Notes: a model not told the origin generated them from the letters alone. A stretch of 64,000 bases of DNA from Microvirga solisilvae (GCF_022808595.1 NZ_JAKUCN010000001.1:744001-808000), one strand, 5' to 3'; shown: positions 45,523-54,961, counted from the stretch's first letter. A program made the numbers and translations.

Positions 45523-45990
45523 TTAAGGTTCTGGCCACGCGAGGGCGGCGGGGCTCTCATAGGTTTGCGGAATGTCGCGCAAGGCCTGCCGATACGCGGC
45601 CCAGCGCTCGCGCGTCGCCTTCGGGACGTCGGCGAGCTGCGTCCAGTCGCAGGCCCTCAGAAGCTGATCGCGCCGCTGCCGCACTGCGTCCCATGCCGCC
45701 CGTTCCCGATCCTCGGGCTTTGCCACGCGCCATGTTGCGCCGTCCATGGCGAGAACATCATCCCAGGCGCAGGCCAGGTCCTGCCATTCGGGCGAGGATT
45801 GCACGGCATGCTTGCGGCCATGTTCATCGATGAAGAAGCGCGGACGATCGGCGACGTCGATCACGACGCCGTCGACAATGCGCAACCGTGAGGCCGGGAC
45901 GCCGGCAAGTTCCGGCGGCAAGGATGGACCGGCGGCATCGCCGTATTGGAAGCCCAACACGAGATCGCCGTCATGATTGACTGTCGTCAT
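45523..45990 (-). CDS. Tail fibre assembly chaperone-like protein
   Basis: This 155-residue protein has a C-terminal region typical of phage tail-fibre assembly proteins: RRDQLLRACDWTQLADVPKATRERWAAYRQALRDI, ending in ESPAALAWPEP. The N-terminal half is variable and fibre-specific. It overlaps the upstream fibre gene by ATGA, as such chaperones usually do. Confidence 0.8.
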   Translation of the reverse strand: MTTVNHDGDLVLGFQYGDAAGPSLPPELAGVPASRLRIVDGVVIDVADRPRFFIDEHGRKHAVQSSPEWQDLACAWDDVLAMDGATWRVAKPEDRERAAWDAVRQRRDQLLRACDWTQLADVPKATRERWAAYRQALRDIPQTYESPAALAWPEP

Positions 45991-46976
45991 GCGTAGAATG
46001 CCCCTCTGTATTCGCTGACAAGTCCTGCGCCGAAGCCGCCCGGCGTGCTGTCCCAGTCCGTGAAGACCGAGGTGGCGAAACCGTAGCGGGTCAAGGTCTC
46101 GCTGGTGACGCGGTTGGCGCCACCGCTGACCACCGCCGTGAGCGGCGACGTGGTGTAGACGTAGCCGTAGCCGCTTTTCATCTGCGGCTTGCGGGGCCAG
46201 TTCAGCGTCACCGAATAGCTTGCCTGATAGGCGTTGTTGCCGATCGAAACCGGAACGGTCGCAAGATCGACGGAAGCATACAGAACCGCGCGATTGGGCA
46301 GATAGGTGATGGACGGCACATTCGCGCCATTCGTCACGATGCGCGCGATCAGCATGGCATCGCGCGTGCCGTCGAAGGCCTCATTCTCCTCCGGCAGGGC
46401 CGTCGGATTGTAGACCACGTTCTGCACATCCTTACAGGCATACCGCCCATACGGATAATTCGCCGACGGGGTGGCGTCGCCGAAGCCTGGGGGATAAGCC
46501 CAGAGATGATAGGTCTTGTTCGGCAGCAGCGGGAAGGTACGGTCGGACAACGCGACCTGGCTGGTGTTGAACAGCTTAACACCGCGCCAGGCCCAGCTTT
46601 GATTATCGGCAATGATGATCTGCCCGACGGAAGCTGTGATGGTGAAGACGTTGCCGGGCGTCAGCATGTGTGGGAAGGCCTGTTGCGCCAGGAGCGCATC
46701 CGCCTCTGATACGCGCCCGGTGGACGCCCGCTGAATGGCCTTCAGCAGCATGTCGTCATCGGCGTTGTCCTGCGCGACGCCCATGCCACGGATCGCGCGG
46801 CGGATCTGCGCCAGCACGCCGTTGAAGAATGGGGCGATCAGCGGCGTGCCGTCCTTGGCGACCGGATCGGTGCAATCCTTGATCCAGGTATCGTCGGCGC
46901 CGAAGATCCGGTAATCGGTCGGGCGCTCGGTCGTCACGTTCGGAGTCGATCCGGCGGGTCCAAGCAGGTCGGTCAT
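45987..46976 (-). CDS. Tail fibre protein
   Basis: This 329-residue protein has an N-terminal baseplate-attachment region with TDYRIFGADDTWIKDC and LAQIRRAIRGMGVAQDNADDDMLLKAI, a module common in fibres of Mu- and P2-like phages. The C-terminal 200 residues are beta-rich (KTYHLWAYPPGFGDATPSANYPYG). It is the first fibre gene after the baseplate and overlaps gp48 homologue by ATGA. Confidence 0.75.
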   Translation of the reverse strand: MTDLLGPAGSTPNVTTERPTDYRIFGADDTWIKDCTDPVAKDGTPLIAPFFNGVLAQIRRAIRGMGVAQDNADDDMLLKAIQRASTGRVSEADALLAQQAFPHMLTPGNVFTITASVGQIIIADNQSWAWRGVKLFNTSQVALSDRTFPLLPNKTYHLWAYPPGFGDATPSANYPYGRYACKDVQNVVYNPTALPEENEAFDGTRDAMLIARIVTNGANVPSITYLPNRAVLYASVDLATVPVSIGNNAYQASYSVTLNWPRKPQMKSGYGYVYTTSPLTAVVSGGANRVTSETLTRYGFATSVFTDWDSTPGGFGAGLVSEYRGAFYA

Positions 46977-47596
46977 GCGACAATCTCGTATTGAATGATC
47001 AGGTGGGCGTGGACGATCCGCTCGAGCAAGCAGACCAGCGAAGAGATATCGGGTTCACAGGCCAGCGGCAGGCCGGCCTGCAGAAGCCCCGCAAGTGGCG
47101 GCGTCTGGACACCGCCCGTGAAGGCCGGGGAACGATCCACAAAGACACGGATCTGCAGCACGCCGCCGACGGATGCACCGCCGGCAACGGCCTCACCCGC
47201 ATAGGCAGCACCCGCATAGGAGCCGCATGGAGGATCGCTTGCGCATTCGATCACCCAGCCGTTGCGGGCGGCAGCCGCGACGTAATCCTCACAGCGCGCC
47301 CCCTCATAGGCCGCGACCCGCGCGCAAAGATCCGCATACGGGTCGCAAGGGTCCGGCAGCCCGTACTCGGCCATCCAGAGGTCGAGCGTTTCGCTGGCGG
47401 TCCGGCAGAAGAACTCGGCGTAGATGTCGCAGATGCGGCGGTTCACGAACTCGAAGTGTTCCGCCACCGCAAGCCAGAAGCGGTAGAGCACCGAACCCGG
47501 TTGCGGCCCGCCTTCATGCGTCTGCCAGGCACGGCCGCGCGGCAGCAACGGCAGTGCCTGCTGCACGATCTCGTCGCGCGTCGGGCAATGCATCAT
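46973..47596 (-). CDS. Baseplate protein, Mu gp48 / YmfQ family (DUF2313)
   Basis: This 207-residue protein has the family N-terminus (LPLLPRGRAWQTHEGG) and helical core (FWLAVAEHFEFVNRRICDIYAEFFCRTASETLDLWMAEYGLPD). The C-terminus carries LQIRVFVDRSP and CEPDISSLVCLLERIVHAHL. In Mu-type tails gp48 is a baseplate wedge component next to gp47. It begins 4 bp after the gp47-like stop. Confidence 0.85.
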   Translation of the reverse strand: MMHCPTRDEIVQQALPLLPRGRAWQTHEGGPQPGSVLYRFWLAVAEHFEFVNRRICDIYAEFFCRTASETLDLWMAEYGLPDPCDPYADLCARVAAYEGARCEDYVAAAARNGWVIECASDPPCGSYAGAAYAGEAVAGGASVGGVLQIRVFVDRSPAFTGGVQTPPLAGLLQAGLPLACEPDISSLVCLLERIVHAHLIIQYEIVA

Positions 47597-47600
47597 AGTG

Positions 47601-48713
47601 TCAGGCCCCGTGCGTGAAGGAGATGTTGTTCAAGACCGGCAGGTGGCCGCGCGGAACCGTGAGATCCGCACTCGGCAGGACCAGCGTGTGCCGCTCCTCG
47701 TCGAGCGCGTTCGCCGCAGCCTGCGACACCCACGACCGCGAAAATGAGAACGGCGTCGCGAGATAGGGCATGGAGGGATGAGGCTCGTTTGCGCCCGCCA
47801 CCCGTGCCCTGCGCCGGAACATCTCCCGGATCTCGGCCACGATGGCATTCTCCACCGCCGGGCTCAGCGGCTCGACATCGCCGATCTCCACGTCCACCGG
47901 CAGCAATTGCGCCGCTGCCACCGTGGAGATAGCCCCGGACGGCTCGAGCGTCCGAATATGAGCCGCGATGCGCTCGAGTTCATCCGCCGGCGGGATGCCG
48001 TTCGGATAAGTGTCTTCCATCAGGGGGAAGATCCTGACCGTGCCCCCGCCGGACCACCCCTTCTCGACGAAGACACGGGTCACGCCGGGAATGGCACTGG
48101 CCCAGATGACATAATCCGAAGCCTTGCCGCCATTCGGCGGGTTGCGCTTGCGGAAGAGGATTCGTGCGCGGTAGCTCTCCACATCCTCCGCATCGCGTCC
48201 GCCGACAAGGCCTCCGGTTGCGGCCTCGGCGGAAACATCGCCATCCACCCCGGAGACTGCGGCGAACGAAGTTCCGCTCTCGGTCGATGTGCTTTTACCG
48301 CCCCGCTGCGCGATCACCGGAATTTCAACGGTGCCGCCACCGAGGACCGCGCCGCCTTCCAGGGCGTTGAACAGGACACCATCGCCACGGCGAAACACCG
48401 CCCCGGCAGCGACGGTAAAGCCGGCCTCTCCGGTAACCAGGAGCGTGCCGCGCGCCGCATCGGCAGGATGCGGCGGCAATCCAAACTCCTCGCCGTGCTC
48501 GAGCAGCCCCTCCCAATCCGCCGTGATCGCGAATTTCTGGCGCTGCACATAGTCGATATAGCCGAAGACCTCGTGCGTCATCCCGGCGATTACTTTTGCC
48601 GTCGGGCCGATGTTGTTCGGCCAGAGAAACGCATCCGTTCCCTTGAGATTGCTCTTGAAGGCACGGCGGGCGCGGTTGAGCAGATCCGGCAAGGGGGGAA
48701 TGGCAAACGTCAT
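47601..48713 (-). CDS. Baseplate J-like protein (Mu gp47)
   Basis: This 370-residue protein starts at 48713, overlapping the gp46 stop (ATGA). The N-terminal RAFKSNLKGTDAFLWPNN and YIDYVQRQKFAITADWEGLLEHGEEFGLPPHPA are hallmarks of the family, followed by the VTGEAGFTVAAGAVFRRGDG domain and RARILFRKRNPPNGGKASDYVIWA. It forms the inner baseplate wedge. Confidence 0.9.
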   Translation of the reverse strand: MTFAIPPLPDLLNRARRAFKSNLKGTDAFLWPNNIGPTAKVIAGMTHEVFGYIDYVQRQKFAITADWEGLLEHGEEFGLPPHPADAARGTLLVTGEAGFTVAAGAVFRRGDGVLFNALEGGAVLGGGTVEIPVIAQRGGKSTSTESGTSFAAVSGVDGDVSAEAATGGLVGGRDAEDVESYRARILFRKRNPPNGGKASDYVIWASAIPGVTRVFVEKGWSGGGTVRIFPLMEDTYPNGIPPADELERIAAHIRTLEPSGAISTVAAAQLLPVDVEIGDVEPLSPAVENAIVAEIREMFRRRARVAGANEPHPSMPYLATPFSFSRSWVSQAAANALDEERHTLVLPSADLTVPRGHLPVLNNISFTHGA

Positions 48714-49264
48714 TGTCTCTGTTTCCACACAGCTTCAAAGCGGCGCTCGTAAATCTGCTGCTGATCACGGCCGAAAAGTTTAATGTCGAGATCGAGCCGG
48801 GCGGCTTCAGGGCGCGGTGTCGCCACCGCCTCCACGCGCACCACCGCCCCTTGGTTGACCAGCGGCTGCAGGGCCTCAACGGCGAAAGTTTCCGCCCAGA
48901 GCGGAATGTTGACTGGCCCGTTGTCCATGCGCAGCGGGGCGGTCTCCAGAAGCCACAGGAGAGAGCCCATCTCGGTTTCGCCGAGGTCTGTGCGCACGTC
49001 GATGCCGTCGCCCCACCAGCCGCGCAGATCATCGCCTGCAAGCCACCGCAGGGGGTGGCTCTCAGGGCAGCGCTTGTCGGTGAAGAGGCAGAGAATGACC
49101 GACGTTTCCAGCGCCGTCAGCGCGCGAAGTCCGCCGGCGTTGTGTTTTTCCGAAGGATCGGCCAGCGCCCAATCGGCGCGACCCTCCACGGGATCCCACA
49201 CGGTGTCCCACAGCAATAGCGGCTGCTCGTCCTGCCCTTCGGCAATCCGCACACGCATATCCAT
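48710..49264 (-). CDS. Baseplate wedge protein, GP46 family
   Basis: This 184-residue protein matches phage GP46 (gpW/gp25-related) proteins: TALETSVILCLFTDKR, LRGWWGD and LGETEMGSLLWLLE are conserved landmarks. It connects the spike complex with the wedge in Mu-like tails. It lies between the gp45 and gp47 homologues as in Mu. Confidence 0.9.
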   Translation of the reverse strand: MDMRVRIAEGQDEQPLLLWDTVWDPVEGRADWALADPSEKHNAGGLRALTALETSVILCLFTDKRCPESHPLRWLAGDDLRGWWGDGIDVRTDLGETEMGSLLWLLETAPLRMDNGPVNIPLWAETFAVEALQPLVNQGAVVRVEAVATPRPEAARLDLDIKLFGRDQQQIYERRFEAVWKQRQ

Positions 49265-49275
49265 GAATGCCTCGC

Positions 49276-49788
49276 TCAGTTGGCCGGAACGCTGCTCGTG
49301 CCGCCGCCCGGAACGACGCCGCCGTGGATGTGGCTCGCGTCGATATGCTTGCCGTCGTGGGTCACCTCGCCGCCAGTGAAGGCGATGCCATCAGCGGTCA
49401 TCGTCATCGAAACCCCGCCGACCTTCATCTCGATCCGGCTCGCATGCACGATCCGCATCTGCGCCTGCACCAGGGAGATGATGTTGCCGTGGCCGTCGTA
49501 AATTACCTTGTCGCCCGGCGCGTATCCGGTCGGGCGGTGGTCCTTGTGCTCGAAGCCGATCACCACGGCCCGGTCGGTGCGACCGCCGAGAGAAAGCATG
49601 ATTGCCTCGGAGCCCGGCAGCGGCACGCTCGACTCGCCGAAATGCTGGATCCGGACCACGTCCTCCATCTCTTCGCCGCTCAAGCCCTTCAGCTTCATTT
49701 TCTGCTGGCTGCCGCCGTCGTCCGTCGAGACGAGAGTCGCACGCCGGATCATGGTGCGGATCGCGGCATCCATCTCGTCCTGGGTCAT
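49276..49788 (-). CDS. Baseplate spike protein, Mu gp45 family
   Basis: This 170-residue protein starts at 49788, overlapping the preceding stop by ATGA. The N-terminal OB-like region contains MKLKGLSGEEMEDVVRIQHFG and SLGGRTDRAVVIGFEHKDHRP. The C-terminus is a short beta-helical needle with H153-I-H155 near the tip (DASHIHGGV), the metal-binding apex of membrane-piercing spikes. It is the central spike of the contractile tail. Confidence 0.92.
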   Translation of the reverse strand: MTQDEMDAAIRTMIRRATLVSTDDGGSQQKMKLKGLSGEEMEDVVRIQHFGESSVPLPGSEAIMLSLGGRTDRAVVIGFEHKDHRPTGYAPGDKVIYDGHGNIISLVQAQMRIVHASRIEMKVGGVSMTMTADGIAFTGGEVTHDGKHIDASHIHGGVVPGGGTSSVPAN

Positions 49789-50888
49789 CCCTCGGCCTCG
49801 CTGTCGTCCATGTCCCAATCATCGCCGGACTTGTTGCCCTTGCTCTTCTTGCCGTCATAGGCGCGCGGATCGACGAGCTTGAGCTGCGTGAGCGAGCCCT
49901 GCTCATCTTGGCCGTAGGTGACATCCTCGATGAGCATGTCCTGGGCAACATCGAGATAAGGGCTCTCGGTCCAGACCAGCCATCCCGGCGTCCAGGGCAC
50001 CCCCGCTTCATCGCGGAAACCCGGCAGGGTGACGTTGACGCAAAGCGCCGCTCCGGCGGAACGATCACGCCGTCCCTTGGCGCGTTTCTTAGCGCGCCGA
50101 TGATCCGAGTCGTCGTCCTGCACGACAACCAGCACGCGATTGCCACGAACCTTGGCGTCGCGGGCCAGAGCCTCGATTTCGAGGCTGTCGGCCCCGTGGC
50201 CCGTGGTTCGCTGCGCGCGCACGATGTATTTTCCGAAGCGGTTCGACCAATTGTGGTCCGCCTCTCCGATCTTGAGATTCTTGCCCTCGAAGATCCCGCC
50301 GGCATGGCGCTTCGTGCCCGCCTTGGTCACGACCACGTTGCCGTCGGCGTCGCCCATCAGGGTCAGGCCTTCCGAGCGCGCCTTCTTCTCGATCTCCCGG
50401 AACACGGTCGTGCCGGGCGTGATCTGGTGGTCGAACGGCGCGAGCGTCTGATCCGTGATGATCTTGACGCCGTGCGGCTGGGCGAGTTCGTTGCCGAACT
50501 CGACAAGGGTCTTCTGCTTGAAGCGCCCCGTCTTGTGAACGGCGGAGCTGTCGATGAGATCGGCCGCCTTTGAGCGACCGGTGATGGTGATGCCCGCCGA
50601 CCCGGCCTCGATTCTCGGCTGGTACCGGTCGACATAGCCGATCAGCAGGCGATCGTTGTTGGCGGAAATGTCCACCTCGGCGCCGGCCTTGAATTGGCGG
50701 GCAGTCGCCGGGGCACCGGTCTCCGCCGCAACCTCGAGGTGGAAGGAACGCGCCGCCTCCCGGATCGAGGCGCTGATCAGCACCCGCTTCCAGGAGGTGT
50801 AGCGGTCCGATCCCACCATGACGGTGACGATCTCGGGCGCGCCGCGCACATCGGTCGCCGCGCCGTACATCCAGCCGTAATCGAGCAT
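49785..50888 (-). CDS. Baseplate hub protein, Mu gpP (P2 gpD-like)
   Basis: This 367-residue protein is the hub that joins tube and spike. Motifs include ISASIREAARSFHLEVAAE at the N-terminus, SNRFGKYIVRAQRTTGHGADSLEIEALARD in the middle and SLTQLKLVDPRAYDG at the end. The C-terminal tail is Lys/Asp-rich (KKSKGNKSGDDWDMDDSEAEG). The start shares one base with the previous stop. Confidence 0.88.
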   Translation of the reverse strand: MLDYGWMYGAATDVRGAPEIVTVMVGSDRYTSWKRVLISASIREAARSFHLEVAAETGAPATARQFKAGAEVDISANNDRLLIGYVDRYQPRIEAGSAGITITGRSKAADLIDSSAVHKTGRFKQKTLVEFGNELAQPHGVKIITDQTLAPFDHQITPGTTVFREIEKKARSEGLTLMGDADGNVVVTKAGTKRHAGGIFEGKNLKIGEADHNWSNRFGKYIVRAQRTTGHGADSLEIEALARDAKVRGNRVLVVVQDDDSDHRRAKKRAKGRRDRSAGAALCVNVTLPGFRDEAGVPWTPGWLVWTESPYLDVAQDMLIEDVTYGQDEQGSLTQLKLVDPRAYDGKKSKGNKSGDDWDMDDSEAEG

Positions 50889-52096
50889 CAGCGTGACACC
50901 GCTTCGAATGTATTGGGCATGAAGGACGGGTGGCGCACCTTGTTACGCGTGGCGAGAGTCGTCGCCCGCAAAGGATCGCCATAGAGCCGCCACGCCCAAT
51001 ACAGCGAAGGCATGGAGCGGGCCGCCTGAACCGTCACGATAGGAGCAAGATCGACGATCATGCGTGTGAGGTATTCCACCGTGCGCCCCTGCAGATCCTG
51101 CAGGGCGAGATAGAGCTCGGCGTTCTCCGCCCCGTTGGCCTGGGAGAATTCCCGCTCGAACCGCTCGGCCAGGTCAGCGCGCGCGCTGATCCCCTCGCGG
51201 CGGCTCGGGTAGGTTGCCCGGGTCACGGCTTCCGCATAGGCCGCCAGGAAGGCAAGCCGGCCGATCTGGAGCATGGATGCCCGGTTGACCTGAGCCTGCC
51301 GGGCATTGGCCGTTGCGCCAGACGGTACCGCCTCGGGCAAGGTATCGTCGGCGAGCGCGCCGAAGGTGGCGGCGAGCAGGTTCGGATCGCCCGCATCGCC
51401 GATCCGGCGAACCACCGAAAACACCCGCTCGCCGAGATCGGCGGCGGCGCCGTTGGATGCTGAAATCAGAACCGGCGCCTCGCGATAGAGCGCATCGATT
51501 TCATCGCGCACGCTCGCACTGGTGGCCTGATCGATGGATGCGGAGAGCCGCACGGACTCGACCAGCGAGACCACGTTGCGGAACTCCTCCACGGCCGCCG
51601 CCGCGACATGATCGGGCTGGCGCTGCACCTTGAGGGCGCGCACCGCTCGGGTGGAAGCCGCCGAGGCCAAGGCGTCGACGGCCAGAAACACGAGGTTCGC
51701 CAGGGACAGGACCGAGGCGAGCGCCGAAGCGGCCCCCTCGCGGACGAAGCGCAGATTGAAGGCAATGAAATTGAGCCGGTCTTTCGACCAATCTCGTTTG
51801 AAGGTAAGGCATCGGGCCATGAGCGGCCCATAGGTGGGCAGCACCAGAAGGCCGGGCCCGCGGGCGGCGAGTTGCGCCACGAGCCCAGCAGCCTCAGGCG
51901 ACGCGGAGTCGCCGATCACATAGGCGGTCACGTCGTATTGCCGCGCCGCCTCGCCGAGATCCTCGATGAAAGGATCGTCCCGCATCGGAAACTCGTGGAT
52001 GGCGAGGCGGCGACCGCCCTCCTCTCCATCCTGCTCGACCCAGAACGGAATACCTTTGAAGCTCGCCCGGAAGAGCGAGCGCGTCGGGTCACTCAT
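50888..52096 (-). CDS. DNA-circularisation N-terminal family protein (Mu gpN)
   Basis: This 402-residue protein has the DNA_circ_N domain at residues 5-95 (FRASFKGIPFWVEQDGEEGGRRLAIHEFP, then YDVTAYVIGD and GPLMARCLTFKRDWSKDRLNF). Despite the family name, Mu gpN is a tail/baseplate protein. The C-terminal 300 residues are helical. It follows the tape measure gene by 41 bp. Confidence 0.88.
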   Translation of the reverse strand: MSDPTRSLFRASFKGIPFWVEQDGEEGGRRLAIHEFPMRDDPFIEDLGEAARQYDVTAYVIGDSASPEAAGLVAQLAARGPGLLVLPTYGPLMARCLTFKRDWSKDRLNFIAFNLRFVREGAASALASVLSLANLVFLAVDALASAASTRAVRALKVQRQPDHVAAAAVEEFRNVVSLVESVRLSASIDQATSASVRDEIDALYREAPVLISASNGAAADLGERVFSVVRRIGDAGDPNLLAATFGALADDTLPEAVPSGATANARQAQVNRASMLQIGRLAFLAAYAEAVTRATYPSRREGISARADLAERFEREFSQANGAENAELYLALQDLQGRTVEYLTRMIVDLAPIVTVQAARSMPSLYWAWRLYGDPLRATTLATRNKVRHPSFMPNTFEAVSR

Positions 52097-52137
52097 GAGG
52101 AGCCTCTTGAAGACAAAAGAACGAGACGCGAGCGGCC

Positions 52138-54108
52138 CTAGAAGCCGCCCGCCTCAGGCATGGACCTGCCGGTGTTGAGCCCGCCCACGCCGCCGCTCGA
52201 CTGCGCGCGAATGGGCCCGACCTCTTCCTTGACGATGGAGCGCACCTCGGCCCGGAGCAGGTTGTTGTCGAGCTTGACCTCGACCGTGTTGTGGATCTTC
52301 GCTTCGCCTTCCAGTTTGGCAATCACGTCGCCGCCCTGACCGGGAGATGCTGTTGGACCGGCTCCATTCGGGCCGAAGCCGAAGTTCAGCAGGCCAGGCC
52401 CCACCTGATGATCAGCCTCAGGCGCTTGGCGTCCAAATGACATAAGACGGTCACGCGAAATCACCTGCCTTTGGAGATCGTCAACCTGACCAGGCAACGC
52501 CGCACGTTTCGTGCGGACTTCATCCGCAGCACGGTTGGCAACTCGGAATTCATCCTGAGCACGCGACAGCTCTAGCTCGAACCTCCGGCTTTCCGATGGC
52601 GTGAGCGGAACGGCTGTCAAACGGTTCTGCGCCTCATCAACGGCGGTGCGAGCGCGGTCAGCCCTCGCCAGAATATCGTTCTCGCTGGCGGCCTCAGCAG
52701 CAATGGCGGCCTGCTGCCCCTTTTGTCGGGCCTCATCTCCGGTTTTCCCGAAATACTCATCGAAGAGCGCGCGAGGCGAATAAGCCCCGAAATTCTCTTC
52801 CACCCAGTTTTCGAGATCCTGCGAGGGGGTATCGATCTCGCCGCCCTTCGGCAGTCCTGCCAGTTCTCCGTAGTAAGTCAGCAGCCGCTGGATGCTGGTG
52901 TCACCCTTCTCGGTCGCATCAACGAATTTGTTGATTTCCTCCGCAGCATTGCCCGCGATCAGCTTGAAGGCGTTGCCGGTACGTGTCGCCAGCACATCAA
53001 GAGCCTGCGTGGCACGATCGATCCGGTTAAAGTCCTTCTCGGTGATGAGCTCGAAGCCCTTATTCACGGAACCGAGATAGTTGGCTTTATCGGCGACAAG
53101 ACCAAGAACGCGGCGCAACCCGTCGAGGTTACCGGTCATGCGGGCGATGTCGTCGCCATACTCCTTCCCGAAGATGTCCGTGACGATTTCCGCTTTCTTG
53201 AGAGGATCCTTGACGTTGCCAATCTTCTCCAGAAGACTGAGGGTCGTTTCCAGAGGTTTTGCGACGAAGGCCTTCTGCATGGCCTTGGAATTGACCCCAA
53301 GCTTCTTAAATCCTTTAGCTGCGTTGTCGCTGACGCCGTCGCCTAGCGCCATTGTGTTCATCAGGGCATTGAACCCGGTCGCGGCCACCTCGGTGGGCGT
53401 GCCGATTTCTTTCGCCGCAGCGCCGAATGCCATGGTTTGCTCGGCCGTGAGGCCCATCTGCTTGCCGACCGCGCCGGAGCGGCGCAGAAAGTCGAGCAGG
53501 TCGGTCTCCTTCGCCGCCGCATTGTCGGCGACGTAGTTCACCGCATCGCCGATCTCCTCGATCCGCTGCTGGTTCGCCTGGTAAATATTGCCGATTTCAG
53601 CGAGGGACTGGCTCGTCTCCTCAGAGGAGGTGTTCCAGGCCGTCGTTGCCTTCGTGGCGTACTCTGTAAATCGCGCTAGTTCGTTTACCGGACGGCCCGC
53701 ATAGCCGGCACTGGCCAGCATGCCGCCGATTTCCTCCTTGGTCTTGCCCGTAGCACGAGCCAAGTCGAGGACGGTTTTCTCGTAACCCTTCAGACCGTCA
53801 TCGGTGGCATTGGTCGCCTTTTGCACATCGTACATCGTCCGCTCGAAGGACAATGATGTGCGCGTGGCCATCATGACACCAGCCGCAGCCGCTGCAGGTC
53901 CCGCGAAGCGGGCCGCAGTCCCGAGCATGGCGCCGGCACCAATCGACATATCCATGCCACGGGTCATCGAGCCCGCGCGCGAGCCGATCCGGTTGGCCCG
54001 CTCGGTCTGCTGCTGGAAACGGCGGAGACGGTTCGCTGCCGAGCGAAGCCCCGGACCCATCGCGTCCTTAGCCGAAATAACCGCTTCGACACGATAGGTG
54101 CGAGCCAT
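52138..54108 (-). CDS. Tail tape measure protein (TP901 family)
   Basis: This 656-residue protein has an N-terminal helical segment (LRRFQQQTERANRIG), an Ala/Gly-rich hydrophobic stretch (AAAAAGVMMATRTS), and the TP901 core from about residue 85 (MYDVQKATNATDDGLKGY, YAGRPVNELARFTEYATKATTAWNTS, DNAAAKETDLLDFLRRSGAVGKQMGL). At the usual 0.15 nm per residue the length predicts a tail near 100 nm. It sits 3 bp after the stop of the frameshifted chaperone product. Confidence 0.92.
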   Translation of the reverse strand: MARTYRVEAVISAKDAMGPGLRSAANRLRRFQQQTERANRIGSRAGSMTRGMDMSIGAGAMLGTAARFAGPAAAAAGVMMATRTSLSFERTMYDVQKATNATDDGLKGYEKTVLDLARATGKTKEEIGGMLASAGYAGRPVNELARFTEYATKATTAWNTSSEETSQSLAEIGNIYQANQQRIEEIGDAVNYVADNAAAKETDLLDFLRRSGAVGKQMGLTAEQTMAFGAAAKEIGTPTEVAATGFNALMNTMALGDGVSDNAAKGFKKLGVNSKAMQKAFVAKPLETTLSLLEKIGNVKDPLKKAEIVTDIFGKEYGDDIARMTGNLDGLRRVLGLVADKANYLGSVNKGFELITEKDFNRIDRATQALDVLATRTGNAFKLIAGNAAEEINKFVDATEKGDTSIQRLLTYYGELAGLPKGGEIDTPSQDLENWVEENFGAYSPRALFDEYFGKTGDEARQKGQQAAIAAEAASENDILARADRARTAVDEAQNRLTAVPLTPSESRRFELELSRAQDEFRVANRAADEVRTKRAALPGQVDDLQRQVISRDRLMSFGRQAPEADHQVGPGLLNFGFGPNGAGPTASPGQGGDVIAKLEGEAKIHNTVEVKLDNNLLRAEVRSIVKEEVGPIRAQSSGGVGGLNTGRSMPEAGGF

Positions 54109-54111
54109 GGC

Positions 54112-54563
54112 TTACCTCTGGGATGAATGCAGGGCGGCCTGCCTCATCCAGCGATGGAGAGTTGTCAGGCAGGCTCTGTCGATGGTGAGCGGGTCTGATC
54201 CCCGGTTGAAGACGAGGGCGCGGGCGAAGGCTGCAACTTCTTCCGCGCTGACGCGAAAAAACGCTTCACCGCCTCCTTGAGGGCGAGTGCATCCGAGGGC
54301 GCCCCGCGCTTGGCGATGATCTCGAAATCGTGGTCTGTGATGATGACACCGAGATAGGCCTTGATGGCTTCTGGATCGTCGACCTCCATGCCCATGTTCT
54401 TGCCGGTAAGCACGAAGGCGGACACGTCGCCGAAATCCAGCACCTCGCCGCAGGTCGGCGGACGCAGGGTTGCGGTGACTTTGAGATCGCCACCGGCATC
54501 CATGATCGGCTTTTCGAAGGTGACGCGGATATGACCGTTCGGGAGTTCCTCGATGCGATCCAT
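54112..54563 (-). CDS. Tail assembly chaperone, long form by -1 frameshift (Mu gp41-type, G-T analogue)
   Basis: Two products share one start. The zero-frame product is 132 residues, ending at 54165 (FEKPIMDAGGDLKVTATLRPP, then DALALKEAVKRFF). At codon 102-103 the mRNA reads T TTT TTC (54255-54261), a canonical slippery heptamer in the correct phase. After a -1 slip the frame stays open for 47 codons (beginning RVSAEEVAAFARAL and containing DRACLTTLHRWMRQ) to TAA at 54112-54114, 3 bp before the tape measure ATG. The long form is 150 residues. A frameshifted chaperone pair before the tape measure is conserved in tailed phages; the short and long forms load the tape measure during tail assembly. 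Confidence 0.85.
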
Positions 54564-54934
54564 CAGCGGACCTCGCGATAGGTGCGCGACACGCCGGTGA
54601 TGCCGGTCACCTCGCCGGTCATGGCATCGATCTCAGGGCGGCCCAGCAGCGAGCAATCGCCGAAGATGCGGATTACACCCTCGGTATCGTGGATGAAGGA
54701 GATGTTGACGCCCTTCAGTTCCATGATGGCGTCATAATCGACCCCCGCCTTGTGCTCCAGGGACATCTCGAATTCGTAGCCCTCGAGGGTGACCGTTCGA
54801 GAATGCGAGCCGTCCGAATTGACAACCTTCTCATACGAGCGGTTGCTGGGCTTGTGCTTGACGTTGCCGCGCAGCGAGAAGGGCGACGAGCCGTCCGACA
54901 GCCGGAACTTAATAAGACCACCGAAATCTGCCAT
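54563..54934 (-). CDS. Tail tube protein (Mu gpM)
   Basis: This 123-residue protein fits the phage tail tube family (PF10618): FGGLIKFRLSDGSSPFSLRGNVKHKPSN, VTLEGYEFEMSLEHKAGVDYDAIMELKGVNISFIHD and the C-terminal GEVTGITGVSRTYREVR. It polymerises as hexamer rings inside the sheath. It shares one base with the chaperone start region. Confidence 0.9.
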   Translation of the reverse strand: MADFGGLIKFRLSDGSSPFSLRGNVKHKPSNRSYEKVVNSDGSHSRTVTLEGYEFEMSLEHKAGVDYDAIMELKGVNISFIHDTEGVIRIFGDCSLLGRPEIDAMTGEVTGITGVSRTYREVR

Positions 54935-54961
54935 CAGAGGCGCTCCTGTCGGTTTGAATGG

